Shown in pieces: positions 1 through 5,451 of a stretch of DNA of 5,451 nt; position 1 is the stretch's first letter; every line of letters begins with the position of its first letter. The DNA is taken from contig CAYTID010000117.1 of NCBI GenBank assembly GCA_964437735.1, positions 1-5,451 on the forward strand, given 5' to 3'. The position numbers and the translations under genes are program-made. The notes beneath the pieces were generated by a model. The model ran no database searches and had not been told where the DNA came from. It saw nothing but the letters and a program-made list of their open reading frames with translations. This stretch comes from CAYTID01 sp964437735. GTDB lineage: Bacteria > Bacteroidota > Ignavibacteria > UBA10030 > BY39.

Positions 1-244
1 TACCGCAGATAAACCTGACCGACGCGATACCATAGCCGTACTCTTTAATGCCTTCTATAGCAGCTTTTTTAATTGCAGAATGGTTGGACATGCCTAGATA
101 ATTATTGGATGCAAGCATCACAACATTTTTGCCTTTTACTTTTACAACACCTGCTTGTGGACCTTGTAATGGTGTTTCGTATTTGAATGTTTTTGACTTT
201 TCGAGTCTCCTTAATTCGTCTGTAATAATATTTAATGTGTTCAT
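1..244 (-). CDS. kbl: 2-amino-3-ketobutyrate CoA ligase (glycine C-acetyltransferase), N-terminal part, cut by window edge
   Basis: This is the first 81 residues of a PLP-dependent enzyme of the alpha-oxoamine synthase family. Kbl cleaves 2-amino-3-ketobutyrate with CoA to give glycine and acetyl-CoA in the cytoplasm. The visible part contains the family's ASNNYLG segment (about residues 46-52) and ends in ASVRFICG (about 74-81). The latter matches Kbl closely and separates it from BioF and 5-aminolevulinate synthase, which differ at this point. The PLP lysine lies beyond the edge. The start is the ATG at 244-242, preceded by GGAGA at 251-255 with a 6-nt spacer. It lies 59 bp downstream of tdh, whose product is its substrate, so the pair forms the threonine-to-glycine pathway and co-transcription is likely. 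The product call is firm although the gene is incomplete. Confidence 0.93.
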   Translation of the reverse strand, partial: MNTLNIITDELRRLEKSKTFKYETPLQGPQAGVVKVKGKNVVMLASNNYLGMSNHSAIKKAAIEGIKEYGYGIASVRFICG

Positions 245-303
245 GATAGTTCTCCAAATTCCATTTTTCAATTACTTTGGTTGCGTGATTTATGTTTCCG
301 TTG

Positions 304-1539
304 TCAAGGTCTTAATATTACCTTAAGTGCATCTCCTTTGATTATTGCTTCTATCCCCTTATCCACTTTTTCGAGTGGGAGGTCGTGCGTAATAAAGCCC
401 ACTCTTAGGAACTTTTTCGCAAGACCTTTTTTCAGGATTTCAGTCATAACATCCCAGGTTTCCCACACTCTTCGACCGATAATACCTTTGATTGTTACTC
501 CGGGGAAAATAATATGTTGAGCAAAATCAGTTACCATTTGTCCGCCTGGAATTCCGAGTAATGAAATGGTACCTCCCATACGTATAACTTTAAAAGCATC
601 CTCGTAGGCTTTGTAGTTCCCCGACATTTCAATCACTGCATCAACACCGGCATTGTTTGTTTCTTCTAAAACTGTTTTGTAAAAATTTTCTTTTTCTCTG
701 TCGATTGAGACATCAAAACAATGCTTTGCACCAAACAGACGGGCAAGGCGAAAACGTGATTTTTCAAGCTTCTCCCTTGTAAATTCACCATGAGATGCGT
801 CAGTTACATAAATATTTTTTGCACCTAAATACTTTGCAACAGCAGTAGCCATCAAGCCTTGCACTCCACAGCCCAACACTGCAACTGATTTTCCCTTCAC
901 ATCAACTGACTGGACTGTGTGAGTTGCATTCCCGATAGCATCCATAAAAGCAATAACTTCAGGGGGTATTTCCGATTTGTAAAATAAACGAATATTTTCA
1001 GCAGGCAATGTAATGAATTCAGCATAAGAACCATCGCCATGCAGTCCTCGGATGATTGTGTTGCGACACACATGGAAATCCCCCGCTAAGCATTGTACAC
1101 AGGTTCCGCATGTTACATGCATTTCCGCAGAACAATAAAAATATTTGTCAAGAAATTCAATCAATTTCGGATCACGCGCTATTTGGATTGGAGTTCTTTT
1201 GTCAACAAATTTTTTAACAGGTCCTTTTCCTTTCGCTTGTTCAATCAATAGCTTTACAATCTGTTTTTTAGCTTTCGGTCCCGCTTCGACTATTTTTCCG
1301 CTAAATTCATGTCCGACAATCACATCCGGAGTTTCCAATATCATCATCGAATTTTTTAAAGAATCTTTTGCACTATAAATTCCAATATCAGTTCCGCAGA
1401 TTGCGGTTGCAATTACTTTTATTTTAACTTCGTTCGGATATTTTATTACAGGTATTTTTTTTTGTACTATTTTAAATCCCTTGTGCCATTCCTTCCCGGG
1501 GTAGGGTTTATCTTTAATTACTGCTTTCATCAAACTCAT
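304..1539 (-). CDS. tdh: L-threonine 3-dehydrogenase, zinc- and NAD-dependent MDR family, with unusual insertion
   Basis: Tdh oxidises L-threonine to 2-amino-3-ketobutyrate with NAD+. The 411-residue protein is a medium-chain dehydrogenase: a GroES-like domain holding the catalytic zinc (Cys48, then GHE at 76-78), a structural zinc cluster Cys144/147/150/158 with Tdh spacing, and a Rossmann fold with GCGVQG at 223-228 and Asp247 after the second strand, which fits NAD. The C-terminal part (IEMSG at 303-307, LGIPGG at 328-333, GRRVWETW at 355-362) is specifically Tdh-like. His141, three residues before the zinc cluster, aligns with E. coli His90. Two oddities stand out. The protein is about 70 residues longer than usual, with about 37 extra residues between GHE and the zinc cluster and about 10 more after Asp247. 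Also, Gly53 replaces the His of the E. coli CGTDVH motif. The start at 1539 has AAGGA at 1546-1550 with a 6-nt spacer; Met4 is a less likely start. kbl follows. The exact substrate could differ from threonine, though the kbl neighbour argues for threonine. Confidence 0.88.
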   Translation of the reverse strand: MSLMKAVIKDKPYPGKEWHKGFKIVQKKIPVIKYPNEVKIKVIATAICGTDIGIYSAKDSLKNSMMILETPDVIVGHEFSGKIVEAGPKAKKQIVKLLIEQAKGKGPVKKFVDKRTPIQIARDPKLIEFLDKYFYCSAEMHVTCGTCVQCLAGDFHVCRNTIIRGLHGDGSYAEFITLPAENIRLFYKSEIPPEVIAFMDAIGNATHTVQSVDVKGKSVAVLGCGVQGLMATAVAKYLGAKNIYVTDASHGEFTREKLEKSRFRLARLFGAKHCFDVSIDREKENFYKTVLEETNNAGVDAVIEMSGNYKAYEDAFKVIRMGGTISLLGIPGGQMVTDFAQHIIFPGVTIKGIIGRRVWETWDVMTEILKKGLAKKFLRVGFITHDLPLEKVDKGIEAIIKGDALKVILRP

Positions 1540-1582
1540 AAATTTTCCTTTTCAATTCGTATATTTAAGAAATTATGATTAA

Positions 1583-2536
1583 TCATTCATCGCTAATAAT
1601 AATATAATTTTTCCTAATATCCATCAGGACTTCTTTGTCGATTTTGTTATCGTTGCGAACCCGTTCGTCGTAATTTTCCCAATACATAAAATTCTTTAAG
1701 CATTGTTTAGTATCATCATCGAATTTTCCGTTAACTTCTCCGGTGTAAAATCCCCTTTTTTTCATAATGCTCTGTAATTCTTTGCATATCTGAAAATCGA
1801 TGTTGATAAGATTTTTCGGATCCGTCTTAAAGAAATATAATTTATGTAATTCGAATAGTCGTTGCAATTCTTTCAGAGGAGTCGGATGGTCGTAAACGCT
1901 TATGTCAATAAAATTATCAAGACCGCCATAACCCGCTCCTTCCCTTACTACCAAAAGTGCAGCAGATTGTTCACCTCTTTTATCGCCTCCCGCCTTACCT
2001 CCGGCTATCAAAGCTGCAAGTAATTTGTCGGCAAGAGATCCTACAGTAGTTTCGAACGTATGCGCCATTTCATCTATTGTTTCCTGACCGACAAGAATAT
2101 TTCCCTGTACACAATAATTATCTCCTACTCTGCCGCCTGCCCAATCAAAACATTTTTTTCCAGTCCAAGTTGCAGAATTTCCGTTCGCGTCAACAATTCC
2201 AACTTGTCTTTCATCCCGAAGTGAATCGTTTGCGATTAAAATTTTCAAAGCTTCTTCAGCGGTTGCGCCGTTTTTCATTAGCGCCAATCCTTTAGGACCA
2301 TAGCTTGTATTTGCTAACGATTGTGTTGCGATTGCACCAACGCCTGCTTCAGCCCACGGAACGATTGGTCGTACATTCGGAAATTTCGACTGAACCGCCA
2401 CACCAATATCGCCGGTTTCGGGATCGTAGCCAACTATGGAAAAAGTGTTAACATCAATATTTTTAATTTTTGACGATAAATTAATAAACGTCAGGAACAG
2501 AATTACTAGAAATAAATAAAGAATATTTGTTTTCAT
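1583..2536 (-). CDS. DUF1028 (Ntn-hydrolase-like) protein with C-terminal peptidoglycan-binding-like domain, exported or membrane-anchored
   Basis: The 317-residue protein has three parts. Residues 1-20 form a basic start and a hydrophobic segment (ILYLFLVILFL), which is a signal peptide or membrane anchor; I see no lipobox cysteine and no clear signal peptidase site. Residues about 30-235 are a DUF1028 domain, recognisable from TFSIVGYDPETGDIGVAVQS at 31-50 and GGDKRGEQSAAL at 183-194. Residues about 248-310 resemble the peptidoglycan-binding-like domain often joined to DUF1028, with a conserved-looking ENYDER near 287-292. From memory, DUF1028 is grouped with the Ntn hydrolases, so Thr31 could be a nucleophile exposed by processing; that is inference and the reaction is unknown. 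I chose the ATG at 2536 because GAGGG at 2542-2546 precedes it by 5 nt. An upstream ATG at 2548 adds four residues and overlaps the rsmB stop as ATGA. No terminator is visible in the gap before tdh, so it may be co-transcribed with its neighbours. Confidence 0.85.
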   Translation of the reverse strand: MKTNILYLFLVILFLTFINLSSKIKNIDVNTFSIVGYDPETGDIGVAVQSKFPNVRPIVPWAEAGVGAIATQSLANTSYGPKGLALMKNGATAEEALKILIANDSLRDERQVGIVDANGNSATWTGKKCFDWAGGRVGDNYCVQGNILVGQETIDEMAHTFETTVGSLADKLLAALIAGGKAGGDKRGEQSAALLVVREGAGYGGLDNFIDISVYDHPTPLKELQRLFELHKLYFFKTDPKNLINIDFQICKELQSIMKKRGFYTGEVNGKFDDDTKQCLKNFMYWENYDERVRNDNKIDKEVLMDIRKNYIIISDE

Positions 2537-2541
2537 ACAAA

Positions 2542-2546
2542 CCCTC
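2542..2546 (-). promoter_or_regulatory. Shine-Dalgarno site deciding the start of the DUF1028 gene
   Basis: Read on the minus strand, GAGGG lies 5 nt before the ATG at 2536-2534. It spans the last two bases of the rsmB TGA stop (2547-2545) and therefore lies inside the longer reading that begins at 2548. This favours the shorter start and suggests that translation of the DUF1028 gene is coupled to termination on rsmB. Confidence 0.65.
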
Positions 2547-3906
2547 ATTTAATTTTTATCAAGCGCGCAGCAAAAGATCCGTCCATATTGTGCTTGTGTG
2601 GAAATGTTTCAACTGCACCGGAGGAATTGACTAGAGATTGGTTAACAAACTTGGCGGCATTGTCCAATTCAAAGCCTTCATGATTTCTTAAAAATTCTTT
2701 TATTATTAGCATATTCTCTTCAGGTTCCATTGTACATGTACTGTAAACTATTACTCCTCCGGTTCGAATATTCTTTCCGGCATTTTCAAGTATCAACATC
2801 TGATGATTAATCAATTTTTTCAGATCCGTTAATTCTCTCTTCCACTTTATGTCCGGCTTTTTACGAAGCACTCCCAGTCCTGTACAAGGAACATCAACCA
2901 AAATTTTATCCGCTCCCTCAGTAGAAAATTCAGTAGCATCCGCACTGATACATTCAACATTGTTTATGGATAATCTGCTGCAGTTGTTTTTTATCAATTC
3001 TAGCTTGTGTTCATACTTATCTACCGCGATTATAGAACCTGAGTTTTTCATCAATTCACCGATATGAGTAGTTTTACCACCGGGGGCTGCACACATGTCG
3101 ATTATTTTTTCACCCTGACGAGGATCTAAAAGTATTACCGGAAAGGCGGCGCTTTCATCCTGTACAGTAAAATATCCTTCGGTGAAAAGCTCAAGGTTTG
3201 AAATTTCGGAAAGTTGACGGACTTTTAAATAATATCCCAGATACTCCGAAGGCTTGAACGGAATATCCAATTTTTCTATTTCAGAAATAAACTTAACGGG
3301 TTCGATTAACAACTTATTAATGCGAATTGTTACATCGGGAATATGATTATTGGCTTCGAGAAGTTTTTCTGTTTCCTCAGGACCAAATCTTTCGGTCCAT
3401 CTTTTTACAAGCCACAAAGGATGTGAATAAACAATACTTAAATGATTATTAATATCCCGTTCGCTTTCAGGATACTTTATATTATTTTTATTGCGAAGGA
3501 TGTTGCGCAAGACAGCGTTAACTAGATTTCCCGCTTTTTCACCCTTTATTTTTTTTATAAATCCAACTGCCTCATTTACCGCAGCGTGTTCGGGAATTCT
3601 ATCTAAAAACAGAATTTGATACAGAGCAACTCTAAGTGTATTTTTTAAATCAATCTCTACTTTAGAATAATTTCCATGATAAAAGCTATCCAATAACCAA
3701 TCAAGCCTAAGTTTCCATCTGATTACACCATTAACAAGTTCTACCAATAAACCTTTATCAGGTTCTGACAAATATTTTGATTTTATTTCGTTATCAAGAA
3801 GTTTATCAAGATATGCATCAGTCCGATCAACTCTGTTTAAAATTTTTACAGATAAACCCCGTGCACCTTCGTAAATATCAAGTTTTTCTCCAAAATCTTT
3901 TACCAT
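2545..3906 (-). CDS. rsmB: 16S rRNA (cytosine-967-C5)-methyltransferase RsmB
   Basis: RsmB methylates C967 of 16S rRNA using S-adenosylmethionine. The 453-residue protein has the full family layout. Residues about 13-140 are a NusB-like RNA-binding domain (including EHAAVNEAVGF at 106-116). A linker follows with SHPLWLVKRW at 161-170. The methyltransferase domain comes last: the SAM-binding loop DMCAAPGGKTTHI at 270-282, Asp296 at the end of the next strand, motif IV DVPCTG at 338-343 with Cys341, and motif VI YSTCTMEPEEN at 388-398 with the expected nucleophile Cys391. The C-terminal FPHKHNMDGSFAARL signature (435-449) is typical. Length is close to the usual value, and all catalytic residues seen in the family are present. 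The start ATG at 3906 lies 11 bp after the GlmU-like gene's stop. It has no clear Shine-Dalgarno, only an A/T-rich leader, so coupled translation is likely. The stop TGA overlaps the region that starts the DUF1028 gene. Confidence 0.95.
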   Translation of the reverse strand: MVKDFGEKLDIYEGARGLSVKILNRVDRTDAYLDKLLDNEIKSKYLSEPDKGLLVELVNGVIRWKLRLDWLLDSFYHGNYSKVEIDLKNTLRVALYQILFLDRIPEHAAVNEAVGFIKKIKGEKAGNLVNAVLRNILRNKNNIKYPESERDINNHLSIVYSHPLWLVKRWTERFGPEETEKLLEANNHIPDVTIRINKLLIEPVKFISEIEKLDIPFKPSEYLGYYLKVRQLSEISNLELFTEGYFTVQDESAAFPVILLDPRQGEKIIDMCAAPGGKTTHIGELMKNSGSIIAVDKYEHKLELIKNNCSRLSINNVECISADATEFSTEGADKILVDVPCTGLGVLRKKPDIKWKRELTDLKKLINHQMLILENAGKNIRTGGVIVYSTCTMEPEENMLIIKEFLRNHEGFELDNAAKFVNQSLVNSSGAVETFPHKHNMDGSFAARLIKIK

Positions 3907-3917
3907 TTAATTAAAAC

Positions 3918-5180
3918 TTATAATATTTTTTCTTTTTGTCTTTCGGTTTCAGTTTCAGTAAAAATATTTTTGAATAATTTTTCATACGCGGCTGTTATTT
4001 GAATATTTCTTCGAGCCATAACCAGTCTTGAAGTTTCAAGCGCCATTTCAACAGAATGTGTTTTCAGTGGTCCTGCCGGAGTACCTCTGACAAACGAGGG
4101 AATATATCTTGGCGGTAATCCTGTTCCGTATAAATTACAACAAGCTCCTATATTCGTACCGGTATCAAACATCATATTAATGCCGGTTTTTGAGTGATCG
4201 CCAAAAAGCATTCCAAAGTGCTGGGTGCCGGTGTCGAAAATTTTTCCGTTCAGATTAACTTTCACATTCGAGTAATTATTTTTTAAATCGCTGTTGTTTG
4301 TATCAGCGCCGAAATTTGCCCAGCTTCCTATATATGAATGACCTAAATAACCATCATGCTGCTTATTTGAATATGATTGAATTATACAACTGTCGATCTC
4401 TCCTCCCACTTTACACACTTCGCCGATTGTTGTATTCGGATAAATTTTTGCGCCAACTTTGACAATTGAGTAATCACCAATGAATGCCGGTCCAAAAATC
4501 ACAGCATTCGACATAATCGTTACATTTTTTCCGATAATTATAGGACCATTTTCAGCATTTAATACTACTCCGGGCTGAATAATGCTTTTATTTCCGATAA
4601 GAATATTCTTTTTGTTAAGTAAAATAACTCCTTTATTAATTTTACCTAATATTTTTTTATTTTTATTTTTTGAAAGCAATTTGAAATCTCTGACTATTTC
4701 TTCGCCGTTATATTTTATCAAATCCCAGGTATAGTTTATAGTTTTCGCATGAATATCTTCAACCGGGATATTTTCAAAATCGGAACTACTTATTTTCCCG
4801 TCGGTTATATTAGAAAAGTTTTTCATTAAGGTATTATAATCGAGTACCGCGGCAATTATCACTCCATCTTGCATGAAAACCTTTTCAGTATTTTTAACTC
4901 TTTTGAAAAAATTCAACAATTTTTCATCTATAATAATTCGTCCATTAATAAGCAGCGAGTAATCCTTCGCAATAGTATTTACCATCTTAAGGGGAAATTC
5001 TTCAGTTATATATTCAGCCAAACTTTTGCGACAAATAAAACCGATATCATTTATTTTAAGATTGCGTTCTATTTTTTCGAACAGTCTGAAACATCCGCAC
5101 TTTAATTCAAAAATTGTCCGGAAATGAACCAGGGGATAGAAATTCTGATAATTATCGTCTTCAAATATATATATCTTCAT
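3918..5180 (-). CDS. Alternative GlmU-type sugar nucleotidyltransferase/acyltransferase (left-handed beta-helix)
   Basis: The 420-residue protein matches the Bacteroidota/Chlorobiota-type GlmU family, which is predicted to make UDP-GlcNAc from glucosamine-1-phosphate. The N-terminal domain (about 1-180) opens with IFEDDNYQNFYPLVHFRTIF at 5-24 and lacks the classical GxGTRM loop, as usual in this family. Residues about 180-350 are hexapeptide repeats forming a left-handed beta-helix, with a conserved block: KVGGEI at 257-262, SNKQHDGYLGHSYIG at 271-285, GADTNNS at 291-297. His275 may correspond to the catalytic His of GlmU acetyltransferase; this is inferred from motif position. The end carries ALETSRLVMARRN at 380-392, typical of the family, then a short charged tail rich in Thr and Glu. 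The start ATG at 5180 has no Shine-Dalgarno. The gene is first after the L31 terminator, and the L31/GlmU-like pairing recurs in this phylum group as far as I recall. Exact substrates are not provable here. Confidence 0.85.
   Translation of the reverse strand: MKIYIFEDDNYQNFYPLVHFRTIFELKCGCFRLFEKIERNLKINDIGFICRKSLAEYITEEFPLKMVNTIAKDYSLLINGRIIIDEKLLNFFKRVKNTEKVFMQDGVIIAAVLDYNTLMKNFSNITDGKISSSDFENIPVEDIHAKTINYTWDLIKYNGEEIVRDFKLLSKNKNKKILGKINKGVILLNKKNILIGNKSIIQPGVVLNAENGPIIIGKNVTIMSNAVIFGPAFIGDYSIVKVGAKIYPNTTIGEVCKVGGEIDSCIIQSYSNKQHDGYLGHSYIGSWANFGADTNNSDLKNNYSNVKVNLNGKIFDTGTQHFGMLFGDHSKTGINMMFDTGTNIGACCNLYGTGLPPRYIPSFVRGTPAGPLKTHSVEMALETSRLVMARRNIQITAAYEKLFKNIFTETETERQKEKIL
3942..3959 (-). repeat. 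Short tandem hexamer in the 3' end of the GlmU-like gene
   Basis: Three 6-bp units lie head to tail, reading ACTGAA, ACTGAA, ACCGAA on the coding strand. They encode Thr-Glu three times at residues 408-413 of the GlmU-like protein, after the last conserved family motif. Six-base units keep the frame if copy number changes. The repeat is small and could be chance. Confidence 0.5.
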
Positions 5181-5213
5181 AAATAATTTTATTTACAATA
5201 AAATGAAATCCGC

Positions 5214-5219
5214 ATTATA
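5214..5219 (-). promoter_or_regulatory. Probable -10 box of the GlmU-like/rsmB/DUF1028/tdh/kbl unit
   Basis: The minus strand reads a perfect TATAAT here, 34 nt before the GlmU-like ATG and just after the L31 terminator. A transcript starting about 7 nt downstream would have a leader of roughly 27 nt. No good -35 hexamer stands at 17 bp; that position falls in the terminator's T-tract. In such AT-rich DNA a TATAAT can arise by chance, but its place at the head of the gene run supports it. Confidence 0.55.
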
Positions 5220-5229
5220 AGGCAAGAAT

Positions 5230-5266
5230 AAAAAAAAACGGAATGTAAATTGATACATTCCGTTTT
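5230..5266 (-). terminator. Rho-independent terminator of rpmE
   Basis: A perfect 13-bp inverted repeat (5235-5247 with 5254-5266, core CGGAATGTA/TACATTCCG) encloses a 6-nt loop. Read on the minus strand, its 3' arm runs into a stretch of nine T (5238-5230). It begins about 25 bp after the L31 stop codon. The arm sequence also gives four T on the plus strand, but no plus-strand gene enters it, so it serves rpmE. Confidence 0.93.
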
Positions 5267-5291
5267 ATAATATTCACACAAAAGCCTTTAT

Positions 5292-5451
5292 TTATGCAGT
5301 TTTTTCAGCCTCAGGATTTAACTTGCTGTACTTTTTATTAAATTTTTCAACCATTCCGGCAGAGTCAAGTAATTTCTGTTTACCGGTAAAAAACGGGTGA
5401 CATGCTGAACAGATTTCTAATTTTATGTTCCCTATAGTAGACCTTGTTTCG
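5292..5451 (-). CDS. rpmE: 50S ribosomal protein bL31, C-terminal part, cut by window edge
   Basis: The last 52 codons of L31 are visible, ending with TAA at 5294-5292. The protein reads TIGNIKLEICSACHPFFTGK followed by a QKLLDSAG stretch and a basic KFNKKY segment, which is the conserved core of bL31, a protein of the large ribosomal subunit that bridges to the small subunit. The CSAC pair is the second half of the zinc site of type A (zinc-containing) L31; type B proteins lack these cysteines. The first half of the site would lie outside the window. A short tail rich in Glu, Lys and Ala follows the conserved core. The gene ends in its own strong terminator, so it is probably transcribed apart from the genes that follow. 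Confidence 0.95.
   Translation of the reverse strand, partial: ETRSTIGNIKLEICSACHPFFTGKQKLLDSAGMVEKFNKKYSKLNPEAEKTA

Noticed and set aside
245..303. Possible regulatory RNA between tdh and kbl
   Set aside because: I found no convincing hairpin or known motif in these 59 bp beyond the kbl ribosome site.
105..520. Open reading frames on the plus strand at 105-326 and 281-520
   Set aside because: They lie opposite kbl and tdh, whose protein motifs are unmistakable, and their translations look like antisense low-complexity sequence without any known motif.
1120..1290. Possible frameshift or assembly error in tdh causing the extra segment
   Set aside because: The frame is continuous through both sides, Tdh motifs before and after are in the same frame, and the segment has ordinary codon composition.
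1145..1378. Plus-strand open frame opposite the tdh insertion, a possible overlapping gene
   Set aside because: It has no recognisable domain and its Phe/Ser/Thr-rich composition is what the antisense of a Lys-rich segment gives.
1540..1582. Possible terminator or riboswitch between the DUF1028 gene and tdh
   Set aside because: The 43 bp are AT-rich with no inverted repeat that could form a stable hairpin, and are too short for a known riboswitch.
2077..3067. Plus-strand open frames at 2077-2295 and 2849-3067
   Set aside because: Both are antisense to conserved coding regions (the DUF1028 core and the RsmB catalytic domain) and show no motif.
4869..5105. Plus-strand open frame opposite the GlmU-like N-terminus
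   Set aside because: It is antisense to a conserved gene, has no clear ribosome site, and is Phe/Asn/Ser-rich as expected from AT-rich antisense.

Overview
The window is a compact stretch of AT-rich bacterial chromosome in which every supported gene lies on the minus strand. I see no mobile element, CRISPR array, tRNA or rRNA. The gene content points to the Bacteroidota-Chlorobiota-Ignavibacteriota group. The clues are the alternative GlmU-type nucleotidyltransferase/acyltransferase typical of that group, its position next to ribosomal protein L31, and the AT-rich leaders without a clear Shine-Dalgarno on two genes. A zinc-type (type A) L31, a Tdh/Kbl pair, and clear Shine-Dalgarno sites on three other genes lean towards Ignavibacteriota-like lineages rather than classical Bacteroidia. 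This placement is inference and not proven by the window.

In the direction of transcription (high to low coordinates), the first gene is the C-terminal end of rpmE (bL31), closed by a strong Rho-independent terminator at about 5230-5266. A perfect TATAAT box follows at once, at 5214-5219, and probably starts the next transcription unit. That unit holds a GlmU-like protein (3918-5180), the 16S rRNA m5C967 methyltransferase rsmB (2545-3906), an exported or membrane-anchored DUF1028 protein with a C-terminal peptidoglycan-binding-like domain (1583-2536), an unusual long L-threonine 3-dehydrogenase (304-1539), and the N-terminal 81 residues of 2-amino-3-ketobutyrate CoA ligase kbl (1-244). Gaps are 11 bp, an overlap of the rsmB stop with the next gene's leader, 43-46 bp and 59 bp. 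None contains a visible hairpin terminator, so one polycistronic unit is plausible.

Functionally, tdh and kbl form the classic threonine-to-glycine route: Tdh oxidises threonine to 2-amino-3-ketobutyrate, and Kbl cleaves that with CoA to glycine and acetyl-CoA. The GlmU-like protein and the DUF1028 protein may both relate to the cell envelope. RsmB and L31 are ribosome genes. The most unusual items are the Tdh, which has about 37 extra residues before its structural-zinc cluster and a Gly where the E. coli enzyme has its charge-relay His, and the DUF1028/peptidoglycan-binding protein of unknown reaction. I found no convincing undescribed multi-gene system.
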